Assembly (NCBI RefSeq): GCF_000373645.1
Contig: NZ_KB892001.1
Span: 252,441-316,440, forward strand
Origin: Streptomyces sp. ATexAB-D23
Lineage (GTDB): Bacteria > Actinomycetota > Actinomycetes > Streptomycetales > Streptomycetaceae
Length of the DNA stretch: 64,000 nucleotides
Reading direction: 5' to 3'
The translations under genes and the position numbers were made by a program. Positions 44,954-52,833 of this stretch are shown piece by piece. How positions within the stretch are numbered: position 1 is the first letter of the stretch; each line of letters starts with the position of its first letter. Under the pieces are notes generated by a model that ran no database searches, was not told the origin of the DNA, and saw only the letters and a program-made list of their open reading frames with translations.

Positions 44954-45850
44954 CTACGCGGTATCCGGAATCGGCCGGCCCCGGCCGGGTTCGTTCAGCG
45001 GGGCGAGCAGATCGCCGTGCCGGTGCAGCCGCCCGGCCATGTCGCCCGCCAGGAAGACCAGCTCACCGGGGCTGCGGCACTGCTCGATCTCCGTCCAGGT
45101 GACCGGCGCCGAGACGGACGGCTCGGCCCGCGCGCGCAGGGTGTAGGGCGTGGCGGTGGTCTTGGCGGCGGCGTTCTGGCTGAAGTCGACGAACACCTTG
45201 CCCGGCCGCAGCGCCCGCCGCATCCGGTGCACCACCAGGTCCGCGAGCTCCCGCTCCGCCCGGACGGCCAGCCCCTTCGCGTACGCGGAGACCGCCGCCG
45301 AGTCCGTGGGGGCGATTGGCACCAGCAGATGCAGGCCCTTGGACCCCGAGGTCTTCCCGTACGCGTCGAGCCCGTCGTCGGCCAGCCGCTCGCGCAGCCA
45401 CAGCGCGACCCGGCAGCACTCCACGACCGTGGCGGGCGCCCCCGGGTCCAGGTCGAACACCAGCCGGTCGGCCACCGCGGGCGTCCTCGCCCGCCACTGC
45501 GGGGTGTGGAACTCCACCACCAGGTTCGCGGCCCACATCAGGGACGCCAGATCCTGGACGACCACCTGCTCGGACGGCTCGCTCTCGCGGTGCGGCACCG
45601 GGGTCCTGTGTACCCAGGACGGAGTACCGGGCGGCGGGTTCTTCGTGAAGAACAGCTGCCCGTCCGGCCCGTCCGGGTAGCGCAGGAACGACACCGGCCG
45701 GTCCCGCAGCTGCGGGAGCAGCACCTCGGACGCCGTGGCCGCGTAGTAGTGCAGTACCTCGCCCTTGGTGGTGCCGGTGGCCGGGTAGAGCACCTTGTCC
45801 AGATTGCTCAGCGACAGCCGTCGCCCCTCCACCTCCGTGATCGGCGTCAT
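44954..45850 (-). CDS. ligD: LigD-type polymerase/primase domain protein (NHEJ)
   Basis: 298 residues from ATG. A stand-alone archaeo-eukaryotic primase-like polymerase as in the LigD POL domain: RPVSFLRYPDGPDGQLFFTKNPP, DRLVFDLDPG (metal-binding DxD), and SGSKGLHLLVPI (SxH). It fills ends during non-homologous end joining. The ligase and nuclease domains of full LigD are absent here and must be encoded elsewhere, a split arrangement common in streptomycetes. Divergent from ku with only 61 bp between starts, so the two are controlled together. Confidence 0.92.
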   Translation of the reverse strand: MTPITEVEGRRLSLSNLDKVLYPATGTTKGEVLHYYAATASEVLLPQLRDRPVSFLRYPDGPDGQLFFTKNPPPGTPSWVHRTPVPHRESEPSEQVVVQDLASLMWAANLVVEFHTPQWRARTPAVADRLVFDLDPGAPATVVECCRVALWLRERLADDGLDAYGKTSGSKGLHLLVPIAPTDSAAVSAYAKGLAVRAERELADLVVHRMRRALRPGKVFVDFSQNAAAKTTATPYTLRARAEPSVSAPVTWTEIEQCRSPGELVFLAGDMAGRLHRHGDLLAPLNEPGRGRPIPDTA

Positions 45851-45911
45851 ACGATAAGAATCACACGCAAAAGCGATTTCTACGGATATTGCGGATGTAA
45901 GGGGTGAAGCG
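45851..45911. promoter_or_regulatory. Shared ligD-pol/ku promoter region
   Basis: 61 AT-rich bases between divergent starts must carry both promoters. TACGGATAT-type -10-like sequences occur, but I cannot assign them. Ku has AAGGGGTG as ribosome site. Confidence 0.5.
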
Positions 45912-47069
45912 GTGAGGTCCATCTGGAACGGCGCCATCTCCTTCGGGCTGGTCAGCATCCCGATCAAGCTGGTCAACGCCACGGAGAACCACTCGGTCTC
46001 CTTCCGGCAGATCCACGTCGAGGACGGCGGCCGCATCCGCTACCGCAAGGTGTGCGAGCTGGACGGGGAGGAGGTGACCCCGGCCGAGATCGGCAAGGCG
46101 TACGAGGACGCCGACGGCACGATGATCCCGATCACCGACGAGGACCTGGGCAAGCTGCCGCTGCCCACCGCCAAGACGATCGAGATCGTCGCCTTCGTGC
46201 CGGCCGACGCGATCGACCCGCTCCAGATGGACGCGGCGTACTACCTCTCCGCCAACGGGGTCCCGGCCGCGAAGCCGTACACCCTGCTGCGCGAGGCCCT
46301 GAAGCGGAGCCGGAAGGTGGCGCTGGCCAAGTACGCGCTGCGCGGGCGCGAGCGGCTGGGCATGCTGCGGGTGGTCGACGACGTGATCGCCATGCACGGC
46401 CTGCTCTGGCCGGACGAGATCCGGGCCCCCGAGGGCGTCGCGCCGGAGTCCGACGTGACGGTGCGCGACGCCGAGCTCGACCTCGCGGACGCCCTGATGG
46501 ACACCCTCGGCGAGGTCGACATGGACTCGCTGCACGACGACTACCGCGAGGCGGTCGAGGAGATGATCGCCGCCAAGGCGTCCGGTGAGGTCCCGGAGCC
46601 GGCCGAGAAGGGCGCCTCCGGCGGCGGCAAGGTCATCGACCTGATCGCCGCCCTGGAGAGCAGCGTCCGGGCCGCGAAGGAGGCCCGGGGCGAGGGCGAC
46701 GAGGGCGGGGAGGGGAACGGCGGGGAGGACGACGAGGGTGAGCGGCCCGTCGCCGGCGTCACCTCGATCTCGGACCGCAAGGCGTCGGGCGGCTCCCGCA
46801 AGAAGGCGGCGTCCGGCTCGGGCTCCGGCGGCTCCGGCTCGGGCGGTTCGGGCTCGGGCGGCTCCGGTTCGGGTTCCGGCGGCTCCGGCTCCGGCTCCGG
46901 CTCCGGCGCGGCCAAGAAGTCCGCCGCCAAGAGCACGGCCAAGAAGGCGTCCGCGAAGAAGGCGGCCTCCAACAAGGGAACGGCCAAGAAGACGGCCGCC
47001 AAGAAGTCGCCGGCCAAGAAGCAGTCCGCCGCCAAGAGCGGCACCTCGCGCAAGCGCGCCTCGGCCTGA
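45912..47069 (+). CDS. ku: Ku, NHEJ end-binding protein, with long basic tail
   Basis: 385 residues from a GTG. The Ku core (1-250; MRSIWNGAISFGLVSIPIKL, then MDAAYYL and LHDDYREAVEEMI) forms the homodimeric ring that loads on DNA ends. The C-terminus is extended: an acidic GEGDEGGEGNGGEDDEG block, a Gly-Ser repeat linker (about 301-332) and a Lys/Ala/Ser-rich histone-H1-like tail. Basic tails of Streptomyces and mycobacterial Ku aid DNA binding and sliding. Partner of the divergent polymerase gene. Confidence 0.95.
   Translation: MRSIWNGAISFGLVSIPIKLVNATENHSVSFRQIHVEDGGRIRYRKVCELDGEEVTPAEIGKAYEDADGTMIPITDEDLGKLPLPTAKTIEIVAFVPADAIDPLQMDAAYYLSANGVPAAKPYTLLREALKRSRKVALAKYALRGRERLGMLRVVDDVIAMHGLLWPDEIRAPEGVAPESDVTVRDAELDLADALMDTLGEVDMDSLHDDYREAVEEMIAAKASGEVPEPAEKGASGGGKVIDLIAALESSVRAAKEARGEGDEGGEGNGGEDDEGERPVAGVTSISDRKASGGSRKKAASGSGSGGSGSGGSGSGGSGSGSGGSGSGSGSGAAKKSAAKSTAKKASAKKAASNKGTAKKTAAKKSPAKKQSAAKSGTSRKRASA
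46812..46907 (+). repeat. Gly-Ser codon repeat in ku
   Basis: About 96 bases of alternating GGC/GGT and TCC/TCG codons give a (GS/SGG)n linker between the acidic segment and the basic tail. Prone to slippage by multiples of three. Confidence 0.92.
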
Positions 47070-47191
47070 CCGGGCAGGCGCGGGGGCCGGTCGTCCGCCC
47101 CGGGTTGTTAGCTGTTGCGACCGTATCGAATGTATCAGGCGAATCCGCGGTTTTGGCGGTGAAAGTGCCTGTCTGTCGGGGGAGTTCCGGG

Positions 47192-47224
47192 GGTGATTCC
47201 GCAGAAATCACTCAAACGAGTGAT
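47192..47224. promoter_or_regulatory. Overlapping GTGAT/ATCAC palindromes
   Basis: ATCACTC-AAAC-GAGTGAT (47207-47224) is a perfect 7-bp inverted repeat. It overlaps a second one, GTGATT (47192-) with AATCAC (to 47211). A TGATCA follows near 47250. The cluster lies in a 253-base relatively AT-rich gap (47070-47322), otherwise empty of genes, about 100 bases upstream of a micro-ORF. It looks like a regulated promoter rather than spacer. Confidence 0.5.
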
Positions 47225-47322
47225 CAAGTACGGATATTTTCGGGGTGAGTTCGTGTCATGATCACTGCGTCGGTCCACCGGCATCGAAATAACGCCCAAC
47301 TAAGTTCAGAGCAAAGGAAGTT

Positions 47323-47361
47323 GTGCCCTCAATGCTGAAACTGCTCCAGTGGATGTGGTGA
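47323..47361 (+). CDS. Candidate 12-codon micro-ORF (MPSMLKLLQWMW)
   Basis: GTG preceded by AAAGGAAG with a short spacing. An internal ATG at 47332 would give MLKLLQWMW. The peptide is amphipathic-hydrophobic with two Trp near the C-terminus. A 10-bp hairpin starts four bases after the stop. Upstream are inverted repeats, and downstream, in the opposite sense, the AfsR-like SARP with a TPR domain. It could be a signalling peptide, a leader peptide controlling the hairpin, or a chance frame. No known family is recognised. Confidence 0.35.
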   Translation: MPSMLKLLQWMW

Positions 47362-47364
47362 CCG

Positions 47365-47387
47365 CGCCTGCCTCGACGAGGCAGGCG
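47365..47387 (+). terminator. Hairpin directly after the micro-ORF
   Basis: CGCCTGCCTC (47365-47374), GAC loop, GAGGCAGGCG (47378-47387): 10-bp perfect stem, starting four bases after the micro-ORF stop. Terminator or attenuator. Confidence 0.75.
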
Positions 47388-47417
47388 GCCGGCGGTTGAC
47401 CCGCCTCACGGCTGAAC

Positions 47418-47452
47418 GGGCCGGCGCCTGAGCGAGGCTCAGTCACCGGCCC
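47418..47452. terminator. Terminator at the end of the SARP gene
   Basis: Outer stem GGGCCGG/CCGGCCC and inner CTGAGC/GCTCAG around a GAG loop. It covers the last codons of the minus-strand SARP and faces transcription from the micro-ORF side as well. Confidence 0.8.
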
Positions 47453-50400
47453 TCTTCTCGTCCTCCTGGAGCAGTCGCCGAAGGCTCTCCGCCTCGGCCT
47501 CGGCGCCCAGGCTCCGGTACACCTCCTCCGCCCTTCCCGCGTACTCCAGGGCCAGGCGGTCGCGGCGCGTGCTCAGGGCCGCGCGCGCGAGACCGGCCAG
47601 CGCCCGCGCCGCGGCGGGGCGGGCGCCGGTGTGTTCGGCCAGGGCGAGCGCCTGTCCGTAGACCTCCAGGGCCACCTCCGGCCGGCCCGTCGAGCGATGT
47701 ATATCGGCCACCCCGAGCAGGGCCCTGGTGCGTTCGTAGGCGCTGCCGATCCTGCACGCGACCTGCTCCGCCCAGGTGAAGTGGAGCAGCGCTTCCTCGC
47801 TGTCACCATTCGTGGTGAGCGCGGCACCCATGCTGATCAGGGCGTTCGCCTCGCCCAGCGCGTCCCCCCGGGCCCGGTGGCTCTCCAGCGCCCGACGGAA
47901 GCCCGCCAGCGCCTGCTGGGTGTCTCCCATGGCCTGGTGCACCGCGCCCATGTTGGTGTCCAGGATGGCCAGTTCTTGCGCCCCGCTGTGCAGGTGGGCC
48001 AGTATCCGCGACCGTTCGAGGTGGTCGCGGGCCTGCTCGATGCGTCCCTGGAGCTGGTGGATCTCGCCGATGTTGTTGTGCGCGCGGATCTGCCCCAGCA
48101 GGTCCCCCGTGCCCTCGTGGATCCGGAGCGTGACGCGCGCCCGGGTGAGTGCCTCGTCGTACCGGCCCTCGTAATACAGCGCTGCCCCCTCGACGTTGAG
48201 GCAGTCCGCCTCGCCGTACACGTCCCCCAGCCCGCGGTAGAGCGCCAGCGCCCGGTCCACCATGTGCAGCGCCGGACCGGTGTGGCCGGCGCCCAGGTGG
48301 GCGCGGCTCGCCTGGAAGGAGCTGTCGGCGCACCCCGCGAGGTCGTTCAGGCCCTGGAACAGCGTCAGCGCCTCCGAGGCGCAGCTCAGCGCCTCCCCGG
48401 GCCCTGTCTGAGCCAGCACGTCCGCCGCCTCAACCAGTGTCTGCGCCAGCAGTACCGGGTTCCCCCGGGGGCGCAGCGCTTCCACGGCCGCGCCGTACAG
48501 CTCGTTGGTGACCGCCCAGCTGCCCCAGATCCGTAAGGAGGGGGCCAGCGCGTGCGGGAAGAGCGGCGCGTGGTCCGTGCCCTCGGCGGCGGCGGTACGG
48601 GCGGCGGCCAGCAGGTTGGCCCGCTCGGCGTTCAGCCAGACCGTCGCCTGCGCGTCGTCGTCGAACTCGGCCGCGTACACCGACGGGTGCTCGGGCTCCA
48701 GCGTCCGCCGGCGCGGGTGGGTGAGGCGGTGGGCCCGGTGCGCGGAAGTGAGGTAGTACCCGAGGAGCCTGTCGACGGCCGCGCCGCGCGCGTTCTGAGA
48801 GTCCGTGGCCGTGGACATGCGGAGCGCGAAAGCCCGGGTGAGGTCGTGGAGCTGATAGCGGCCGAGCGCCGGCTCGGTGAGGAGGTGGCAGTCCAGTAGC
48901 TCCTCTATGCTGCGCCGCGCGCCCCCGGCTCCGCCGCCGGGCCGGGGACCGGACTGGTCTCCCGCCAGCGCGGCTGCCGCCGCCGCCGTGATGTCGGGGC
49001 CGGGGTGCAGCGCCAGCAGGCGCAGCAGCCGGCGGGTGCCGGGAGCCAGCTCCGCGTAGGAGAACCGGAACGCGGAGACGAACACCTCCTCGTCGAGTTC
49101 GTCCAGCGGATCGCTCGACTGCGCCAGACGGTCCAGGAGGTGGCGCAAGTCCCAGATCTCCCGGTGCCGGAACCGTCCGGCCAGCAGAGTCGTGGCCAGC
49201 GGATGGCGGCCGCACGCCTCCACGAGCAGCCGCAGCGCCTCCGGATCACGCGCCGTACGGGCGGTGCCCGCCACGCGGGTGAACAGGGCCGCCGCCTCCC
49301 GGGCCGGCAGCGCGTCCACGAGCAGGGAGGTCGCCCCGTCCAGCGCGGAGAGACGGTTGCGGCTCGTCACGATCGCCATGCAGCCGGCCGAGCCGGGCAA
49401 CAGCGCTCCGACCTGGGCGGCGTCCCTCGCGTTGTCGAGGACCACCAGCACCCGGTGGCGTGCCGTCCACTCCCGCCACTTGGCCGCCCGCTCATCGAGC
49501 GTGGCCGGTATCGCGGCGCCCGCGCCGGCCGCGTGCAGCAGGAGCGCCAGGGCCTCCGCCGGGTCGAAGGGCCGCCGCCCGCTGAACCCGTGCAGATCCA
49601 CGTACAGCTGACCGTCGGGATACGCGTCGGCCAGCCGGTGCGCCGCGTGCACCGCCAGCGCGGTCTTGCCGATGCCGGGCATTCCGTGCAGCACCGTGAG
49701 CGGCAGCGCGTACTCGTCGGCGCCGGCGAGCCCGTCGCGCAGGAGCGCCAGCTCCCGGGTGCGGCCGGTGAAGTCCCGGGTGTCACGGGGGAGGTTGTTA
49801 CGTACCGGGGGGCCGGCCGCAGGACGCGCGGGCGGGGCAGAGGATGGCTCGGGCGGGGGAGGGGGCGGCTCGGGCGGGGGCCCGGCGGTGGCGGCGACCA
49901 CCTCGGGCCGCGTCAGGGCCCGGTCCTGTTCCAGAATCCGCTGATGGAGTGTCCGAAGGCCGGGCCCGGGTTCCATGCCCAGCGCCTCGCGCAGCCGGGC
50001 GTGCGTCGTCCGGTACAGCTCCAGCGCCTCGCTGTGCCTTCCGCTGCGGTGGAGCGCCAGCATCAGGGAGCCGATGATCCCCTCGGCCAGCGGGCTCTCC
50101 GCCGCCAGTTCCCGCAGCTCACCGATGAGATCGGCATGGTGCCCGAGCTCCAGTTCCAGCCGGATGCGCTCCTCGCGTACATGGCGGTGGTCCTCCAGCA
50201 GGCGGGCGCGCACCGACGCCGCCCACTCTCCGGAGTTCTCCGCCAGCGGCTCGCCCCGCCACATGCTCTCGGCGGTACGCAGCAGACCGATCGCCCAGTC
50301 CGTCCGGCCCTCTTCCGCCGCCGCTGCGGCCTCGGTGCGAAACCGCTGGAAGCGGATCAGGTCCAGGTCGTCCGGTTCGCTCATCCGGAGCCGGTAGAGC

Positions 50401-50666
50401 CGGGGCGGCACGTGGTCCACCTGCACGAGCGGCCCCACCGCGTCGCGCAGACAGCCGCGCAGTTTGGAGAGGTAGGTCTGGAGCGTGGTGGGGCCCTTGA
50501 GCGGCGGCTCGTCGCCCCAGACCCGCTCCATCAACGTGTCCACGGCGACGGGTTCCCCGCGCGCGTGTACCAGAACCGCGAGCACGGCGCGGTGTTTCAC
50601 CGAACCGAGCATGTGCTGCTGTTCTCCGTGCCACAGTTCGAGAGGTCCCAGAGCAAGAAGATCCAT
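47439..50666 (-). CDS. AfsR-like SARP regulator (BTAD / NB-ARC / TPR)
   Basis: 1075 residues, starting at the ATG MDLLALGPLELW. OmpR-like winged helix (about 1-95; GSVKHRAVLAVLVHARGEPVAVDTLMERVW), BTAD helical domain (about 100-250), NB-ARC with Walker A GMPGIGKTALA (about 330) and a HRVLVVLDNA Walker B, a winged-helix linker, then TPRs to the end (DVYGEADCLNVEGAALYYEGRYDEAL repeats). AfsR-type SARPs activate secondary metabolism and are tuned by ATP and phosphorylation. Transcribed alone from the 272-bp gap shared with the GT-B gene. No biosynthetic cluster is adjacent, so a global role is likelier. Confidence 0.93.
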   Translation of the reverse strand: MDLLALGPLELWHGEQQHMLGSVKHRAVLAVLVHARGEPVAVDTLMERVWGDEPPLKGPTTLQTYLSKLRGCLRDAVGPLVQVDHVPPRLYRLRMSEPDDLDLIRFQRFRTEAAAAAEEGRTDWAIGLLRTAESMWRGEPLAENSGEWAASVRARLLEDHRHVREERIRLELELGHHADLIGELRELAAESPLAEGIIGSLMLALHRSGRHSEALELYRTTHARLREALGMEPGPGLRTLHQRILEQDRALTRPEVVAATAGPPPEPPPPPPEPSSAPPARPAAGPPVRNNLPRDTRDFTGRTRELALLRDGLAGADEYALPLTVLHGMPGIGKTALAVHAAHRLADAYPDGQLYVDLHGFSGRRPFDPAEALALLLHAAGAGAAIPATLDERAAKWREWTARHRVLVVLDNARDAAQVGALLPGSAGCMAIVTSRNRLSALDGATSLLVDALPAREAAALFTRVAGTARTARDPEALRLLVEACGRHPLATTLLAGRFRHREIWDLRHLLDRLAQSSDPLDELDEEVFVSAFRFSYAELAPGTRRLLRLLALHPGPDITAAAAAALAGDQSGPRPGGGAGGARRSIEELLDCHLLTEPALGRYQLHDLTRAFALRMSTATDSQNARGAAVDRLLGYYLTSAHRAHRLTHPRRRTLEPEHPSVYAAEFDDDAQATVWLNAERANLLAAARTAAAEGTDHAPLFPHALAPSLRIWGSWAVTNELYGAAVEALRPRGNPVLLAQTLVEAADVLAQTGPGEALSCASEALTLFQGLNDLAGCADSSFQASRAHLGAGHTGPALHMVDRALALYRGLGDVYGEADCLNVEGAALYYEGRYDEALTRARVTLRIHEGTGDLLGQIRAHNNIGEIHQLQGRIEQARDHLERSRILAHLHSGAQELAILDTNMGAVHQAMGDTQQALAGFRRALESHRARGDALGEANALISMGAALTTNGDSEEALLHFTWAEQVACRIGSAYERTRALLGVADIHRSTGRPEVALEVYGQALALAEHTGARPAAARALAGLARAALSTRRDRLALEYAGRAEEVYRSLGAEAEAESLRRLLQEDEKRAGD

Positions 50667-50938
50667 ATCGCCCCCGATGGGTGCGCCACTTCCTGCCGCC
50701 GTCGGCAGCGTCCGCACGTCTGTGCGGAACAGTCCACTCTTCCCTGACCCACCGACCCGGACCAGAGCGCACAGGGGCGTGTCCGGGGCGCATGACGCGG
50801 CGCATTTCTTCGTACAGCTGGAACGCAGGATTCCTGCAAGCCGTCCGTCCACGTCCATGGGCAGAAGCGTGCCGGGCCGCCACCAGTCGCGGCCCTCGCG
50901 GGCCGCCGGTCCGCGGCGACGAAACGGGGACTGATCAG

Positions 50939-52186
50939 ATGAGCTTGACCATGCCGGACGCGCACCGGCCTCTCGTGCCTGTGCGCCTGGACGTCGACCG
51001 CTGGGCCACCCGGCGGACCCGCAGGAGAGTGCTGGCCGTGGTGCACACGGTCACCGCGGGGCAGCGACTGCTCGAAGCCGTACGTCTGCTGGAGGGCGAC
51101 GCGCGGTTGCAGGTGTTCTTCACTCAGGCGCCCGACGTGTTCAGCCACGGGGTGGCCCACTTCCTGGAACAGCTGGGCGGCCTCGTGCTGCCCTGGCACC
51201 AGGCGGTGCAGACGCCGTTCGATCTGGCACTGGCCGCGGCCCATGGCGGACTGGGCGAACTGCACGCCCCGGTGATCGTGCTGCCGCACGGCGCCGGGCA
51301 CAACAAGCTGATCCCCGCCGGCCAACGCGGCCGCCGGGTCGCCGGACGCGGGATCTACGGACTCGACAGGCAGTGGCTGATCCAGGACGGCCGGCTGGTG
51401 CCCGAATCGATCGTGCTCGCCCACCACGAGGACATGACGCGGCTCGGCCGTGAATGCCCCGAGGCCCTGCCCGCGGCCGAGGTGGTCGGCGACCCCTGCT
51501 TCGACCGGATCACGGCGAGCCTGCCCCAACGGGCCCTCTACCGCGACGCCCTGGGCGTCGGGCCGCGGCAGCGACTGGTCACGGCCTGCTCCACCTGGGG
51601 GCCGGGTTCCCTCCTCGGCCGGCAGTGGGAACTGCTGGAACGACTGGTCGCGGAGCTGCCCCGGGAAGGCTTCCGGGTCGCGCTCCTGCTCCACCCGCAC
51701 GTCTGGAACGCCCACGGCGCCTGGCAGATACGCAGCTGGCTCGCGGGGTTCGGACGCTCCGGGCTGTTGCTGATCAGCCAGTACGCCGACTGGGTCGGGG
51801 CGCTGGTGGCCGCCGACCACATCGTCGGGGACCACGGTTCGCTCACCCTCTACGGGGCCATGACGGGCGTTCCCGTCTTCATGGGCAGTGACCCGGAGGG
51901 TGATCTGGACCCCGCCTCGCCCGCCGCCGAACTGGCCTCCTTCGCCCCCAGACTGCACACCGGCCGCCCCCTGGACCGCCAGCTCGCCCGCGCCGCCTCG
52001 GCCCACCGTGCCGAGCGCTACGAACAGGTGGCGGCCCGGATCACCTCGGAGCCGGGGCGGTTCGCCGTCAGGATGCGCGCCCTGATCTACCGCAAGCTCC
52101 GACTGCGCGCCCCCGCGGCCCGGCCGCATACGGACCACGCCCCACTGCCGGTGACCGTGCGGCCCGACGAACGCGGGCCGGCCTGA
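50939..52186 (+). CDS. GT-B-fold protein resembling CDP-glycerol glycerophosphotransferases
   Basis: 415 residues from ATG. Features of a GT-B enzyme of the CDP-glycerol/UDP-sugar type: VIVLPHGAGHNKLIPAG in the middle, PHVWNAHGAWQIRSWL, and the signature-like ADHIVGDHGSLTLYGAMTGVPVFMGS near the C-terminus. The family transfers polyol-phosphate or sugar groups. The donor here cannot be told. Overlaps the next gene by one base (TGATG), so the two are coupled. No signal peptide or membrane helix. Often misannotated; function uncertain. Confidence 0.6.
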   Translation: MSLTMPDAHRPLVPVRLDVDRWATRRTRRRVLAVVHTVTAGQRLLEAVRLLEGDARLQVFFTQAPDVFSHGVAHFLEQLGGLVLPWHQAVQTPFDLALAAAHGGLGELHAPVIVLPHGAGHNKLIPAGQRGRRVAGRGIYGLDRQWLIQDGRLVPESIVLAHHEDMTRLGRECPEALPAAEVVGDPCFDRITASLPQRALYRDALGVGPRQRLVTACSTWGPGSLLGRQWELLERLVAELPREGFRVALLLHPHVWNAHGAWQIRSWLAGFGRSGLLLISQYADWVGALVAADHIVGDHGSLTLYGAMTGVPVFMGSDPEGDLDPASPAAELASFAPRLHTGRPLDRQLARAASAHRAERYEQVAARITSEPGRFAVRMRALIYRKLRLRAPAARPHTDHAPLPVTVRPDERGPA

Positions 52187-52833
52187 TGAGCGCGACGACG
52201 GTGCGTCTCACCGAGGACGTCCAGCAGCGGGGTGTCCGCCGCACCGGAGCCACCCTGCTGCATGCCGGCCGCGCGCTGCGGGACGTCGACGAGCATCTGC
52301 GCGTCCGGTTCGCCGCGCCGCCCCCGATGCCCCTGCTGGCCGACGTCCTGGTCGCGGAACTCCCCTCCAGCGCCGGCCTTCTGACGGGGTGTGCGCGGCA
52401 CGAGGGCCCCGTCCGGTACGCGGCCGGACTCGCCGACCGCCACCCCGGCGCCCTGGTGGTGGCCGTGTACCGGGGGACGCACTGCTGGCTGCGGTGCGGC
52501 GGCCGGCCACGGCTGCTCGTCCACGGCCGGGGGTGGCCGGCGCAGTCCTGGGCGGTCTGGGCCTCGGTCGCACACGTCTGGCTGGTGGCGGGCCTGGACC
52601 CGGACGGATTCGACCCGGCCGCCATCCGGGTCGTCAGGACCGTACGCGGCTACGGGCCGGCGTCCCCGCCGTCCCGCAGGTCCTCGGGGCCGGCCGCACC
52701 CGGGGCCTCGGCGTCCGGAGCCCCGGGCTCCGTCTCCGCCGGCTCCAGGGCGCCGAGCCGTGCCCGCGCCTCGTCCGCCTCCGCCGACCGTGACCGGCCG
52801 GCGGAGGCGTACAGGGACAGCGCCCTGCGGTAG
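52186..52833 (+). CDS. Hypothetical protein coupled to the GT-B gene
   Basis: 215 residues from an ATG in TGATG. Residues 1-150 are a defined domain (LVAELPSSAGLLTGCARHEGPVRYAAGLADRHPGALVVAVYRGTHCWLRCGGRP) containing three Cys. The last 60 are Ser/Pro/Arg-rich. The 3' end overlaps the convergent NB-ARC gene by 184 bp, the tails being antisense to each other. I do not recognise the family. The coupling suggests a partner of the GT-B protein. Confidence 0.65.
   Translation: MSATTVRLTEDVQQRGVRRTGATLLHAGRALRDVDEHLRVRFAAPPPMPLLADVLVAELPSSAGLLTGCARHEGPVRYAAGLADRHPGALVVAVYRGTHCWLRCGGRPRLLVHGRGWPAQSWAVWASVAHVWLVAGLDPDGFDPAAIRVVRTVRGYGPASPPSRRSSGPAAPGASASGAPGSVSAGSRAPSRARASSASADRDRPAEAYRDSALR

Noticed and set aside
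46812-46907. Short regular repeats that could suggest a CRISPR
   Set aside because: Codon-scale Gly-Ser repeats inside a gene, with no spacer structure. The 60-bp units in the DUF397 gene and the TCTCGGG tract also lack spacers.
46541-47053. PEPEPEP-type minus-strand frame over the ku tail
   Set aside because: This is the complement of the Gly-Ser and Lys/Ala codon repeats of ku, not a separate protein.
17376-47135. ATCGAATGTAT shared by the deacetylase operator and position 47125-47135
   Set aside because: An 11-bp match, but the second copy lacks the inverted-repeat context and sits far from any similar gene. Treated as coincidence.
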